Of a stretch of 42,819 nucleotides of DNA, positions 24,363 through 34,056 are shown piece by piece. Every line of letters begins with the position of its first letter. Position 1 is the stretch's first letter. The notes beneath the pieces are model-generated. The model did no database searches and had not been told where the DNA came from. It saw nothing but the letters and a program-made list of their open reading frames with translations. The position numbers and the translations under genes are program-made. Origin of the DNA: Gemmatimonadota bacterium (GTDB lineage Bacteria > Gemmatimonadota > Gemmatimonadetes > Longimicrobiales > Gaopeijiaceae); contig JAJCZZ010000029.1 of NCBI GenBank assembly GCA_029262115.1, positions 1 to 42,819 of the forward strand, given 5' to 3'.

Positions 24363-27300
24363 TCAGCGACCGCCCCCACCCACCGGGCGGGCGTCATCTC
24401 TCAGGGACGCATCGTCCACCCAGTAGTACGGACCGAACGCGCGCTGCCTCGGCCAGACCTCGTCGAGCGTCTCCGCCTCGTAGACGACGCCGCCCTTCAC
24501 CACCCAGCGGATGTCGGCCGTGTTGCGGATATCGTCCAACGGGTTGCCGCGGAGGATGAGCATATCCGCGAGCTTGCCCGTGCGGATGGAGCCCAGGTCC
24601 TCTTCCGCGCCCAGGAAGTGCGCGCCGTGGAGGCTCGCGACGCGGAGCGCTTCCATCGGCCCCATCGCGGACGCCGCCATCCACACCTCCCACTGGGCGT
24701 CCGGTCCGTGGTGCTCGCCGTGGGATCCGATGGCGCCGTATCCCCCTTCAGAAATGATGTCGGCCATGCCCTGGGCGACCAACGGGAACGAGTAGTCGGT
24801 GGCCGGCCGGAGCGTCCGGCGGCGCAGGTGGCCCGCGTTCATGCGCCACGGCATCCAGCGGCGTTGCTTCTCGTCCCGCCAGACATCAGACTCCGCGAAC
24901 CAGTAGTCGATGTTGGCCGGACCCGGACCCGCCACCACGAAGGTCGGCGAGTAGACGATGCCCGCCCGTCCGAAGAAGCGCGCGGCGTCGCTGAAAAGGG
25001 GGATGTAGCTGAGCGAGTGCTCCCAGGCGGTCTGCCCGTCGATGATCATGCTGAGGTTGTAGAACAGGTCGCCCCCTTCCGCCGTGACCATGAGGCCTTC
25101 GTCCCGAGCGACGTCCGACACCCACTGCCGGTGGTCCCGGCGCGGCTGCATGTACTGCTTGATCGACACCGCTCCCCACGACTTCAGGCGCCGCACGTTG
25201 TACGCCGTCTCTTCGAACGTGCTCAACTCGTTCTGCCGTGCCGCGTCGCCCCGGTACAGCGGATCGCCGGAGCTGAACGTCCGCGGTCCGATCATGCGGC
25301 CGGCCTTCACCATCTCGGCCGTGGGAAAGATGTTCTGGCTCCACATGCTGTTGTCGAGGCTCGTCGTGACCCCGTACGCGAGGTAGATGGCCAGTTCGTA
25401 GTCGCGCAGCGGCCGGTAGCCGCGGTGCTCCCGGTAGTGGTGGGAGTGCATGTCCACGAAGCCGGGGATGATCGTGGTGCCCGATGCGTCCATCACGCGG
25501 TCGGCACCCGATGTGTCACAGTCTCCGACGCACACGATGCGGGCGCCGTCCACCACGACCGTGCCGCGGTCGATGACTTCGTCGCCTTCGAGCGTGACGA
25601 TGCGCGCGCCGGTGAACGCGACCGTACCGCTCGGGATGTCGCGGTCGACCCGAAGTGACAGGTCCACCGTGTCCGTCACCTCCGTGGCCGGGTTCCACAC
25701 GTAGTACTGATCCGAGGAGCCGAACTCCAGCGTGCCGTCGCCCCGCCAACGGGGGAAGAGACCGCCCTCGTTGCTCAGGCGGTGGACGGGTAGCCGGCCG
25801 CCGCGCTTCTCCAACTCGACCGCTTCGCCGCCCGTGCCGGAGTACGGGAACGGCGTGGCGTACACGTTGTCGCCCTCCTGGAACGCGACCCATCGGCCGT
25901 CCGCGCTGGCCGCCATCTCGTCCGCGTTGGCGATGAGGAGGTGCCGGCGCAGGTCACTCCCATCGGCCCGGACCGAGGTCAGCGTCAGGTCACCGTCCAC
26001 AGGAGCGGGAAAGAAGATCCGGTCGTCGGGCCCGTACGACGGTGCCACCACACCGCGCCGCGCCCAGGACGAGGGGTTCTGCTCGGCGGGAATCGACAGC
26101 TGAGCGACCTCCGTCGCGCTGCCCCCGTCCGCCGGAACGGTCACGATGTCCCACCAAGGATTGTGCGTGACCGTACGTCCGCGCCGGGTCGCGCCCGCTC
26201 CGCGAGCCAGGACGATCACGCGCCCGTCGCCTCGCCAGGCCGGATGGACATACTCGCCCATCGCCTGGGTGAGACGCACGGGACGACCACCCGAGGCCGG
26301 CACCTTCCACAGCGCCCCTCCGTCGGTGTCGTGCCACGTGGTGAATGCGATCCAGCGCCCGTCCGGCGACCAGGCGGGTCCGAATTCCTGGACGTCGCCG
26401 ACGTCGGCGGGAGTGAGCCGCCGCGCCGTGCCGCCGCTACGAGGCTGCAGCCAGATCCGCCCGATGGCCTGGAACGCCACTGTGGCCCCGTCCGGCGAGG
26501 CCGTCTGCCACCGCATGTACTGAGCGTCGAACGGCCCGTCGTCGATGCGGAACGGTTCGTACGCGAGCCCCGACAGGGTGCGCTGCACGCGGGCTTCGAA
26601 GGGCAACGCGGTAACCTGGCCGGACGCTACGTCGACCCGGTGGATCTTGCCGCCCTCCCAGATGACGATCGACCGACCGCTGCGGTTCCACGCGTACCCA
26701 GGCAGAATCCGGAGGCTCTTCGAGCCGCTCTCGATGGCCACGCCGATGGGGTCCATGACCACCCGCTCAGCTCCGGTCTGCAGATCGCGCACCCACAGCG
26801 CCGTCCGAGGTCCGTACTCGTGCCCCTTCCAGGTGATGGTGCCATCCGGGATCTGTCGGGCGAAGGCGAGCCAGCGACCGTCGGGCGAGATCTCCGGGGC
26901 GAAGCCGCCGCCGGACGACGCGCGGCTGGCGGCGGGACCGTCCGCGTCACCGGCGGTGATGGCCACGATGGTGCCGGTGCGGCGGTCGAATCGCCGCACC
27001 TGATAGTGGCCGGCCAGCGCGTCGGCCGACCCGTCGCGCGTTTGGTAGTACACGTACCGTCCGTCCGGCGACGGAGACGGCCAGGTGGCCGCGCCGTCCT
27101 CGATCAGCCGGACGCCGTCGCCCCCGGTGCGGTGGTACATCCAGATCCCGCCCTGTCCCTGACCGCCTCCGCTGCCCACATACGAGCGGTCGACAAGGAT
27201 GTACTGCCCGTCCGCCGTCCAGGCGGGCAGTGACGCACGCACGTTCCGATCGGTGAAGACCGCGCGCGGGTCGGAGCCGTCGGCGTCCATCGTCCAGAGG

Positions 27301-27683
27301 TTGTTCTGACCCTCCCGATCGGAGATGAACGCGATGGACGCTCCGTCGGGGGAGATCCGGGGATGGTAGTTCATGGCGGCGCCGCTGTTCTGCGTGAGCG
27401 CCACCGCCGCTCCCCTCCCGTCCGTCGGCGCCCGGTAGATGTGGCCGAGAAGGTCGAACACCATCCACGACCCGTCCGGCGACACGTCGACCGACAGCCA
27501 CGTTCCTTCGTCGACCGTGAAGTCGAGCTCGCGGGTCTGGCCCCTCGTCTCGGTCACGTCCCAGGCCGGACGTTCCTGATCGACCGGTCGGTCCTGGCCG
27601 CTCACGTCGGTGGCGGACGCCGGTGCCGCCATCAGCAGCGTGACCAACGCGAGGGGACTGGCACACTTCGTCATCATCTCCAT
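24363..27683 (-). CDS. Exported TolB-like propeller plus amidohydrolase protein
   Basis: 1106 residues from the ATG at 27683, which begins a signal peptide (cleavage near ASA); an earlier frame start at 27761 is unlikely. Residues ~55-700 contain many WD40-like/PD40 blades (SPDGRWIAF, SPDGASIAF, SADGRWVAF types), probably two propellers. Residues ~720-1100 form an amidohydrolase TIM barrel with the metal motif HSHH in GFVDMHSHHYREH and a later SHGEHHGPDAQWE. Such proteins are common in Gemmatimonadota and Bacteroidota and are usually annotated as peptidase or dipeptidase-like amidohydrolases. The actual substrate is unknown. It is a single-gene unit with a downstream terminator. Confidence 0.88.
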   Translation of the reverse strand: MEMMTKCASPLALVTLLMAAPASATDVSGQDRPVDQERPAWDVTETRGQTRELDFTVDEGTWLSVDVSPDGSWMVFDLLGHIYRAPTDGRGAAVALTQNSGAAMNYHPRISPDGASIAFISDREGQNNLWTMDADGSDPRAVFTDRNVRASLPAWTADGQYILVDRSYVGSGGGQGQGGIWMYHRTGGDGVRLIEDGAATWPSPSPDGRYVYYQTRDGSADALAGHYQVRRFDRRTGTIVAITAGDADGPAASRASSGGGFAPEISPDGRWLAFARQIPDGTITWKGHEYGPRTALWVRDLQTGAERVVMDPIGVAIESGSKSLRILPGYAWNRSGRSIVIWEGGKIHRVDVASGQVTALPFEARVQRTLSGLAYEPFRIDDGPFDAQYMRWQTASPDGATVAFQAIGRIWLQPRSGGTARRLTPADVGDVQEFGPAWSPDGRWIAFTTWHDTDGGALWKVPASGGRPVRLTQAMGEYVHPAWRGDGRVIVLARGAGATRRGRTVTHNPWWDIVTVPADGGSATEVAQLSIPAEQNPSSWARRGVVAPSYGPDDRIFFPAPVDGDLTLTSVRADGSDLRRHLLIANADEMAASADGRWVAFQEGDNVYATPFPYSGTGGEAVELEKRGGRLPVHRLSNEGGLFPRWRGDGTLEFGSSDQYYVWNPATEVTDTVDLSLRVDRDIPSGTVAFTGARIVTLEGDEVIDRGTVVVDGARIVCVGDCDTSGADRVMDASGTTIIPGFVDMHSHHYREHRGYRPLRDYELAIYLAYGVTTSLDNSMWSQNIFPTAEMVKAGRMIGPRTFSSGDPLYRGDAARQNELSTFEETAYNVRRLKSWGAVSIKQYMQPRRDHRQWVSDVARDEGLMVTAEGGDLFYNLSMIIDGQTAWEHSLSYIPLFSDAARFFGRAGIVYSPTFVVAGPGPANIDYWFAESDVWRDEKQRRWMPWRMNAGHLRRRTLRPATDYSFPLVAQGMADIISEGGYGAIGSHGEHHGPDAQWEVWMAASAMGPMEALRVASLHGAHFLGAEEDLGSIRTGKLADMLILRGNPLDDIRNTADIRWVVKGGVVYEAETLDEVWPRQRAFGPYYWVDDASLRDDARPVGGGGR

Positions 27684-27795
27684 CACCGTACATCTCCACA
27701 ATCGAAGGGCGAGCACAACGTGACACGGATCCACACTGCCGGGGACACGCGCCGACGGCAATGTGCAGACGGACCGGCCTGCGGTCCGTCCGACC

Positions 27796-28332
27796 TCATC
27801 TCAGCGTCAGCCAGTGGGGCGGATGGCCGCGGGCGACGAGGAAATCGACGAGGTCGGCGCCGGAAACCGCGGTGGTCATTCGGTTGTCCAGCGGATGAGC
27901 GTTCCAAACGTCGAAGTCCCGAAGACCCCGGTCGAGAACGACCTCGACGGCGCCCGCCGGATCATTCACCACGGCGAACGGAGTCACCGAGCCTGGTCGC
28001 ACACCGAGGAACCTCATGAGTCGGTCCTCGCTCCCGAACGACAGGCGGCCGCGCGCGCCCAGCATCGGGCCGAGCCCCCGGAGGTCCACCGCCCGATCGT
28101 GCAGGGCCACGACCAACCACATCATCCCTTTCTTGTCGCGGAGGAAGAGGTTCTTGGTGTGCGCTCCCGGGAGTCGACCCTTGAGAGCCTGAGCTTCCTC
28201 CACCGTGAAGACCGGCGGATGCTCGTGGGTTTCGACCTGGATGCCCGCCTCGGTCAGGGAGTCGAACAGCCGGCGCGGGGTCCACGGCTCCGACCCATCC
28301 CCGAGCAGCGGTCGCGCTCCCACATCACTCAC
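27796..28332 (-). CDS. ProXp-ala/PrdX-type aminoacyl-tRNA deacylase
   Basis: 178 residues of the YbaK/INS fold. The conserved Lys is in GAHTKNLFLRDKK, and the family motifs RFLGVRPGSVTPFAVVND and VEVVLDR are present. Free-standing members of this group hydrolyse mischarged Ala-tRNA(Pro), correcting errors of prolyl-tRNA synthetase in the cytoplasm. The start is GTG and overlaps the stop of the upstream hydrolase gene (GTGA), so it is co-transcribed with an unrelated enzyme. The length is typical. Confidence 0.9.
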   Translation of the reverse strand: MSDVGARPLLGDGSEPWTPRRLFDSLTEAGIQVETHEHPPVFTVEEAQALKGRLPGAHTKNLFLRDKKGMMWLVVALHDRAVDLRGLGPMLGARGRLSFGSEDRLMRFLGVRPGSVTPFAVVNDPAGAVEVVLDRGLRDFDVWNAHPLDNRMTTAVSGADLVDFLVARGHPPHWLTLR

Positions 28333-29378
28333 GGAGGACCCGCGTCGACTCCCACAATGGGCCTGAGGAACGACAGAATCTCCGACACCAGGCTGTCCGT
28401 GCTCTCCGGCGACTTGATGGCGCCCCCGAGCACGTGGCTCTGCGGGTCCGTGCTGCGGTCGAAGGGGACCAGCGCCTTGGTCTCGCTACCGAGCCGCCCG
28501 AACATGCGCACGGTTCGGACAGGATCGACGACCTCGTCCTCGGTCGAATAGACGACGAGGGTCGGAACCGTCATCTCTGAGAGGTCCATGGTCCGGACCC
28601 GCTCGACCAGCGCCATCATCGGAAGGAGCACGCGAGTCGGGTAGCACGTTGTCCAGTGTAGCGCCTCGGCCTCCGATGCCGGCTCAAAACAGCGCTCGGG
28701 TCCCAGGAAGACCCTCGCCAGAGCCCCGCCCCACGGAAGCAGAAGCAAGCGGCTGTTCGGGTCCGCTGGATGAAGATTCGGGGACACGAGCACGGTGGCC
28801 GCGAAGTCGTCCGAGAAGCCCAGCGACGCCGCGGCCCACAGGGCGAGCGTGGCGCCGGTGGAGGTCCCCATGACAATGACCTGCTCGCCCAGGTTCCGAC
28901 CCACCGCCACCGCTTCTGCCGCGTCCCGGAACCACTCCTCCGCCGTGGCTTCGCCCAGCGCGGCCCCGTCCTGGCCGTGCCCCGTGAACCGCGCGAGAAA
29001 CAGGTTGGCACCGAGCGCTTCGGCCACACGCTGGGGGACCGGGTCGATCTCGTGCCGGTCGGCGCTGAATCCGTGGAGGTACACGACCGAGAACGGTGTC
29101 TTCGACGGCGACGCGGAATCCGCCCACACGAGCGTCTTCTCCTCACCCGGTCTCAGGTTGGCGATGCTCGCCTCGGAGTCCGCGAGCCACTGCGCCACAT
29201 CTCCGGGCACCTCGACCCCATCCACCTGGTCGTCGACCTCCGCTCGTGGCCCCGCGAGGATCAGGGCGAGGGTCAACGCCATGGGAAGCCCTACCCGCGC
29301 CGGCATGTGCGGGAGGCGACGTCGGAGCCCCACACGGTGTGCTTGGGTGTCTCCCTCGTTGACTTCGTCGGTGCTCAA
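28329..29378 (-). CDS. Alpha/beta hydrolase, membrane-anchored or exported
   Basis: 349 residues with an N-terminal positive stretch and hydrophobic segment (MALTLALILAG). An alternative ATG at 29306 would give a shorter signal sequence. The fold shows VVYLHGFSADRHE (oxyanion region), nucleophile Ser in MGTSTGATLAL, Asp in VVYSTEDEVVDP and His in DPQSHVLGG. These fit serine esterase/lipase-type hydrolases such as monoacylglycerol lipase-like or carboxylesterase proteins. It is divergent from the quinoprotein gene and overlaps the deacylase gene downstream. The substrate is not evident. Confidence 0.85.
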   Translation of the reverse strand: MSTDEVNEGDTQAHRVGLRRRLPHMPARVGLPMALTLALILAGPRAEVDDQVDGVEVPGDVAQWLADSEASIANLRPGEEKTLVWADSASPSKTPFSVVYLHGFSADRHEIDPVPQRVAEALGANLFLARFTGHGQDGAALGEATAEEWFRDAAEAVAVGRNLGEQVIVMGTSTGATLALWAAASLGFSDDFAATVLVSPNLHPADPNSRLLLLPWGGALARVFLGPERCFEPASEAEALHWTTCYPTRVLLPMMALVERVRTMDLSEMTVPTLVVYSTEDEVVDPVRTVRMFGRLGSETKALVPFDRSTDPQSHVLGGAIKSPESTDSLVSEILSFLRPIVGVDAGPP

Positions 29379-29548
29379 AGTGGCGTCCGTATCTGGCGCG
29401 GCATGGTGTACAGGCGCTTCGAAGCGCAGAGAATGTGGCGGTTTGCCGCCGTCCGGGCCATGCGGTGCGGCGACGAGTACGTCGGGTGGCGGGCGTTCAC
29501 GCTTCCCATAACCTTACGCGCCTCACCCACCTCTACGAAGACCCTACG

Positions 29549-31486
29549 ATGATCCGTTTCATCTCCATCACGTCGGCGCTGGTGTCGATGAGCGTTTTCG
29601 CGACATCGCCCGCCATGGCTCAGGCCACGGGCGGCGGCTCCGCGCTGGCGGGGGAATGGCCGGTGTATGGGGGATCCCCGAGTCACGACCGATACACCGC
29701 GCTGGCTCAGATCGATCGCGGCAACGTCTCCGATCTGGAGGTCGCGTGGCGGTGGAGCACGGCCGGCTTCGGGCCGACGCCGGAAGCCAGGAACGCCTCC
29801 ACCCCGCTGATGGTGGACGGGGTCGTGTACGTGACCGCCGGATCACGACGTGCCGTTGTGGCTCTGGACGCGGGCACGGGGAAGACGCTCTGGTCGTGGG
29901 AGCCCGCCGAGGAGGACCGGCTCGAAGATGCGCCGCGGCTGAATTCCGGTCGGGGCGTCACCTACTGGAGCGACGGCGAGGGAGATGCACGGATTCTGGT
30001 CGTGACGCCGGGGTATCACATGGTGGCGCTGAACGCCCGAACCGGGGAGCCGGTCGCCTCGTTCGCCCTTGCGGGCACGCTCGACCTGATGGCCGAGCAT
30101 CGGACGCGGCCGGACATCCCGCTCGTCGGCACCATCGGCGCCTCGTCCCCCGCGGTGGTCGTGAACGACGTCATCGTCGTGGGCTCGGCCCACCACGTGG
30201 GCATGCGCCCCCCGTCCCGCGTGAACACGCCGGGCGACATCCGTGGGTACGACGTGCGCACCGGGGCGCTCCTGTGGACCTTCCACACCATCCCCGAGGA
30301 GGGGGAGTTCGGGCGGGACACCTGGCGGGAAGGCTCGGCGGACTATTCTGGGAATGCCGCCGTCTGGGCGCCCATGTCGTACGACCCGGAGCTCGGGCTG
30401 GTCTACCTGCCCACCGAAGCGGCCACCGGCGACCTGTACGGTGGCCATCGGCCGGGCGCCAACCTGTATTCGTCGAGCCTGGTCGCGCTCGACGCGCGCA
30501 CGGGTCAGCCCGCCTGGCACTACCAGCTCGTGCATCACGACATCTGGGACTGGGACAACCCGACCGCGCCGATCCTCGCCGACGTCACGGTGGACGGACG
30601 CCCCCGGCGGATCGTGGCCCAGATCACCAAGCAGTCGTTCGTGTACGTGTTCGATCGCGCCACCGGAGAGCCGATCTGGCCCATCGAAGAACGCCCGGTG
30701 CCGCAGACCGACGTCCCGGGTGAGTGGACCTCACCGACGCAGCCGATCCCGACACGACCCGCCCCGTTCGATCGGCAAGGCTTCACGGAAGGCGATCTCC
30801 TGGACTTCACGCCGGAGATCCGGGAACGGGCCCGTGCGGTCGCCAACCGCCACCGGTGGGGCACGCTCTTCTCTCCTCCCTCCGCGATGAATGAGGACGG
30901 GACCGGCGGCACGCTGATGATGCCGAGCACGACGGGTGGAGCAAACTGGGAGGGCGCCGCGCTCGACCCCACGTCGGGGGTGCTGTTCGTTCCCTCCGTG
31001 AGCAGCCCGTCGGTCTACGGGCTCATTCCCGGCGGCGAGGTTTCCGACATGGACTGGATCGCGGGATTCGCGCGGACGGGGGTGGCGCCCGGCGTCCCGA
31101 TCGTCCGCCCGCCCTGGGGCCGTATCACCGCGATCGACCTGGACACCGGCGACCACGTCTGGAGCGTGGTCAACGCCGACACACCCGACCACATCGCGCG
31201 GAGGCTCGGGCTCGACCCGAACGCCATCCCCAGAACCGGAAAACCACTGCGCAGTATGCTACTGGCGACCTCGACGCTCCTCTTCGCGGGCGAAGGGTTC
31301 GGGGGAGACGCCCTGCTCCGAGCGCTCGACAAGACGACGGGGGAGACGGTCACGGATATCGCGTTGCCGGCGGCCGCGACAGGCCACCCGATCTCGTACG
31401 TCCACGACGGTCGGCAATACATCGTGGTTGCGGTGGGCTCGACGGATCACCCGGCGGAATTCGTAGCGCTGACGCTTCGCAGGTAA
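29549..31486 (+). CDS. PQQ-dependent (quinoprotein) dehydrogenase, exported (copy 1)
   Basis: 645 residues from the ATG at 29549, chosen for its signal peptide (MIRFISITSAL...AMAQA); the frame is open upstream without a credible start. It is an eight-bladed propeller of the glucose/quinate-type quinoprotein family, with repeated W-motif segments (GDIRGYDVRTGALLWTF, LVALDARTGQPAWHYQ, HHDIWDWDNP) and the final INPF-type segment GHPISYVHDGRQYIVV. It oxidises an alcohol or sugar in the periplasm and needs PQQ and a divalent metal. There is no attached haem domain and no adjacent cytochrome gene, unlike copy 2, so its electron acceptor is probably encoded elsewhere. Confidence 0.9.
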   Translation: MIRFISITSALVSMSVFATSPAMAQATGGGSALAGEWPVYGGSPSHDRYTALAQIDRGNVSDLEVAWRWSTAGFGPTPEARNASTPLMVDGVVYVTAGSRRAVVALDAGTGKTLWSWEPAEEDRLEDAPRLNSGRGVTYWSDGEGDARILVVTPGYHMVALNARTGEPVASFALAGTLDLMAEHRTRPDIPLVGTIGASSPAVVVNDVIVVGSAHHVGMRPPSRVNTPGDIRGYDVRTGALLWTFHTIPEEGEFGRDTWREGSADYSGNAAVWAPMSYDPELGLVYLPTEAATGDLYGGHRPGANLYSSSLVALDARTGQPAWHYQLVHHDIWDWDNPTAPILADVTVDGRPRRIVAQITKQSFVYVFDRATGEPIWPIEERPVPQTDVPGEWTSPTQPIPTRPAPFDRQGFTEGDLLDFTPEIRERARAVANRHRWGTLFSPPSAMNEDGTGGTLMMPSTTGGANWEGAALDPTSGVLFVPSVSSPSVYGLIPGGEVSDMDWIAGFARTGVAPGVPIVRPPWGRITAIDLDTGDHVWSVVNADTPDHIARRLGLDPNAIPRTGKPLRSMLLATSTLLFAGEGFGGDALLRALDKTTGETVTDIALPAAATGHPISYVHDGRQYIVVAVGSTDHPAEFVALTLRR

Positions 31487-31554
31487 GGCATCCGGGGAAA
31501 CTCCAGGATCGGGACGTCTCTAAAGGGGACAGCCACCTTGACCCCGAGGCCGTG

Positions 31555-32850
31555 ATGAGACCCATGGATTCTCCCCGACTCGGCGTACCCCACTGGGGAT
31601 GCCGTACGCTCCTTTCCGCCATCACTACCGCCGCACTGATCGCTCTTCCGTCTTGCGGTGGTGACTCTGGAACGGGACCGACCCAGACACCTCCCGATCG
31701 GGTGTCCGTCGTCATCTCGCCCTCCTCGCTGTCGATCCTCGTAGGGGAGACCGCCGGGGTCTCGGCCACCGTCCTCAACGGATCTTCCGCGGTCACGTGG
31801 AGATCGTCCAACACGGACATCGTCGAAGTGTTCTCGGATGGTCGCGTCCTCGGGATGGGACCCGGTTCGGCCACCGTCACGGCGACATCGGTACAGGATC
31901 CGAACGCGTCGTCGTCCGTGCCGGTAACGGTCACGCCACCTCTGACGGAGGTGTCGGTCGTCCCGAGCAACCAAACCATGAGCGTGGGAGAGACCTACAC
32001 ATTCTCGGCCTCCGTGACGGGGCCCCAGGACACCCGGGTCACGTGGACCACGTCGGCCAGCTCCGTGGCGACCGTGGACGGTTCCGGGTTCGTGCGCGCC
32101 GTCGGGCCAGGCACGGCCTCCATTCGCGCCACATCGGTCGCGGACCCGGGAGCTTCCGCGGCTGCGACCGTGACGGTCACCGGGCCCCCTACGTCGGTCA
32201 CGATCGTCGTCACCAACCAACTCCTGAACCCCATCAACGTGGAGGTCAACGGTATCGTGCGGGGATCGGTCGACGGTGGCGACACCCGCCAGACCACGGT
32301 GCCCTACTCGACCTCCCTCGCCGTATCATGGACGCTCATTCGCTCCACCACGAGCCAGGGCACTCCGGTGGGAGATGATATCGGTGGGGACTTCTCGGTG
32401 GTGACGAATCCGGGCAGCCGGCTCAGCTACACGGTCGACGCGGTCATCGGCGACACCCACATCTTTCGGCCGCAGATCGTCAACCAGACCGCCGTGGCGC
32501 TGCTCATGGGAGTCAACGAGGGCCTTCAGGCCCAGAACCGATGCAACTGCGTCGTCTCGGCCTTTTCATCCGGCACGGAGATCGGCTACTACCTGCTCTA
32601 CAGTAACTCCAACGTACGAGCCTACCGACAGAGCAACGGGTACGCGGGTGGCTATCTCTACTGGGACGACTTCGCCAACTCGGTGAACTCGGTCACCGGA
32701 TCAATCCGCCTGACCGCCACACAAGCGCCGTCGGCGGCCGGGGCGGCGCGGATCGGCCCGCTGGGACTCGCCTCGGTCCCCGACCCGGTCGAATCCGGAA
32801 CGGGTCCGCCACGCGGATCGAATTCGGACGACGTCTTCCGGGTGCGGTGA
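31555..32850 (+). CDS. Lipoprotein with two BIG2 Ig-like domains
   Basis: 431 residues from the ATG at 31555 (GAGG at 31546-31549); a GTG start lies just upstream. The signal ends at a lipobox (ALPSCGGD). Two BIG2 domains follow (about 50-125 and 130-210), each with SLSILVGET/TMSVGETYTFSA and GPGSATVTATS/GPGTASIRATS strands. The C-terminal half is an unrecognised beta-rich domain with NRCNCVV, two Cys separated by one residue. BIG2 lipoproteins of this type are abundant in Gemmatimonadota and face the cell surface or periplasm. The gene may be cotranscribed with the quinoprotein 65 bases upstream. Confidence 0.85.
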   Translation: MRPMDSPRLGVPHWGCRTLLSAITTAALIALPSCGGDSGTGPTQTPPDRVSVVISPSSLSILVGETAGVSATVLNGSSAVTWRSSNTDIVEVFSDGRVLGMGPGSATVTATSVQDPNASSSVPVTVTPPLTEVSVVPSNQTMSVGETYTFSASVTGPQDTRVTWTTSASSVATVDGSGFVRAVGPGTASIRATSVADPGASAAATVTVTGPPTSVTIVVTNQLLNPINVEVNGIVRGSVDGGDTRQTTVPYSTSLAVSWTLIRSTTSQGTPVGDDIGGDFSVVTNPGSRLSYTVDAVIGDTHIFRPQIVNQTAVALLMGVNEGLQAQNRCNCVVSAFSSGTEIGYYLLYSNSNVRAYRQSNGYAGGYLYWDDFANSVNSVTGSIRLTATQAPSAAGAARIGPLGLASVPDPVESGTGPPRGSNSDDVFRVR

Positions 32851-32854
32851 CCCA

Positions 32855-32886
32855 GGGAGGAGGGGGCTCCAAAGCCCCCTCCTCCC
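32855..32886 (+). terminator. Strong intrinsic terminator after the BIG2 gene
   Basis: A perfect 14-bp stem (32855-32868 with 32873-32886, loop CCAA) begins 5 bases after the stop and is followed by CTTCTTC. It closes the quinoprotein-BIG2 unit. Confidence 0.85.
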
Positions 32887-33097
32887 CTTCTTCGGTCGCT
32901 CCGGGAGCGCGAATGGTCACACGCCACCCCAAGCACGACTCTTCGCAACTCCATGTCTCGGTATCACTTGCACCGGTTGGCCACCTACGGACCCACGGAA
33001 TGATCTCCATCTGATGGTCGCCTGACCGGCGGATGAGAGGCCGACGGCATCCTGCTCTACGACGGGCGCAAGCCCCTTCCCCGAGCAAGGAGCCACG

Positions 33098-33859
33098 ATG
33101 GCCGACCACACGATTTTCATGGACAACCTCGATGACATCGAACGGACGATCGCACGGGTCTGCGGACGTGCCGGGTGGTTCGCGGCCGATGCCGACGACT
33201 TCCGATCCTGGGTATTCCTCAAGCTTCTGGAGCAGGACTGCCGGATTCTCAACGCCCATCGAGGCTGTAGCAGCATGCGGACTTATATCGCGGTGGTCAC
33301 GACGAACCTGATGCGTGACTTCCGTAACTCCCGTTTGGGCAAGTGGCGCCCCTCTCAGCACTCCCGGCGTCGCGGCCACCTGGCGGTCAAGCTCGACCGA
33401 CTGATGAACCGAGACCGTCTCAGGGTCGACCAGGCCATCCGGTCACTCATCCGGCGAGCCGACTGTGATGCGTCGGAGTCCGATCTTCGTGAGTTGGCCG
33501 CGGGCGTTCCGATGCGCCCTCGCCGACGTCTCGTCTGCCTGGACGACGCGGGCCAGGTGGAAGGCAGGCGGTGGGCCGACGCACCCCTCTCGGCCAGCGA
33601 GCGTGCCACGGCCGTCGAGCGCCTGTCAGGTGAGTTGGAGCGTTGCCTCGAAGCCCTCGACGACGAGGACCAGGTCATCATCCGACTCAGGTACTGGGAC
33701 GGCCTGTCCATTGCCGATGTCGCGCGCGCCCTGGGAATTCCACAGAAGCCACTCTACCGACGGGTCCGAAGGTGCCTCGAGCGCCTGGCCGACGGCCTGA
33801 CGGCGCGCGGAGTCGACGTCTCGGATGTGCGCGAGGTCCTGGTCGCCAGTGCCGACTGA
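33098..33859 (+). CDS. RNA polymerase sigma factor, ECF-like
   Basis: 253 residues with a GGAG ribosome site around 33090. A sigma-2 region (~10-85) includes DADDFRSWVFLKLLEQD and MRTYIAVVTTNLMRDFRNSRLGKW. A sigma-4 helix-turn-helix (~185-235) includes DEDQVIIRLRYWDGLSIADVARALGIP and PLYRRVRRCLERL. The ~100-residue linker between them is longer than in most ECF factors and is Arg-rich. A tiny ORF overlaps its end and may be its regulator. A terminator separates it from the upstream genes. Confidence 0.85.
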   Translation: MADHTIFMDNLDDIERTIARVCGRAGWFAADADDFRSWVFLKLLEQDCRILNAHRGCSSMRTYIAVVTTNLMRDFRNSRLGKWRPSQHSRRRGHLAVKLDRLMNRDRLRVDQAIRSLIRRADCDASESDLRELAAGVPMRPRRRLVCLDDAGQVEGRRWADAPLSASERATAVERLSGELERCLEALDDEDQVIIRLRYWDGLSIADVARALGIPQKPLYRRVRRCLERLADGLTARGVDVSDVREVLVASAD

Positions 33860-34037
33860 TCAGAACGCCGAACTGTCCAGGGCGGAGCGACTGGCCGCGC
33901 TGTTGGACGCCCGACTCACCCCTGAGGAACGTGAACGGTTGATACACGTGCTTGCGCGTTCGAGCACAGAGCGTGAGGTGCTGGCCCGAGTCGTTCTCTA
34001 CCTTGTGGACGACCCCACGTGCGGGCCGGAACCGTGA
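33849..34037 (+). CDS. Small acidic-basic helical protein, possible sigma-factor partner
   Basis: 62 residues from a GTG at 33849 that lies inside the end of the sigma gene (11-base overlap, shifted frame); an ATG at 33825 is also open. The predicted chain is one or two charged helices (LSRAERLAALLDARLTPEER, VLARVVLYLVDD). It resembles the N-terminal helical part of anti-sigma proteins but has no zinc-binding HxxxCxxC motif and no membrane segment. The overlap suggests translational coupling, so an anti-sigma or accessory role is plausible but unproven. Confidence 0.6.
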   Translation: MPTDQNAELSRAERLAALLDARLTPEERERLIHVLARSSTEREVLARVVLYLVDDPTCGPEP

Positions 34038-34056
34038 GGCAGCAGGGTCCGTCGCG

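Noticed and set aside
23121-25658. 845-codon plus-strand frame over amidase, TonB and amidohydrolase genes
   Set aside because: It is antisense or out of frame to three well-supported genes.
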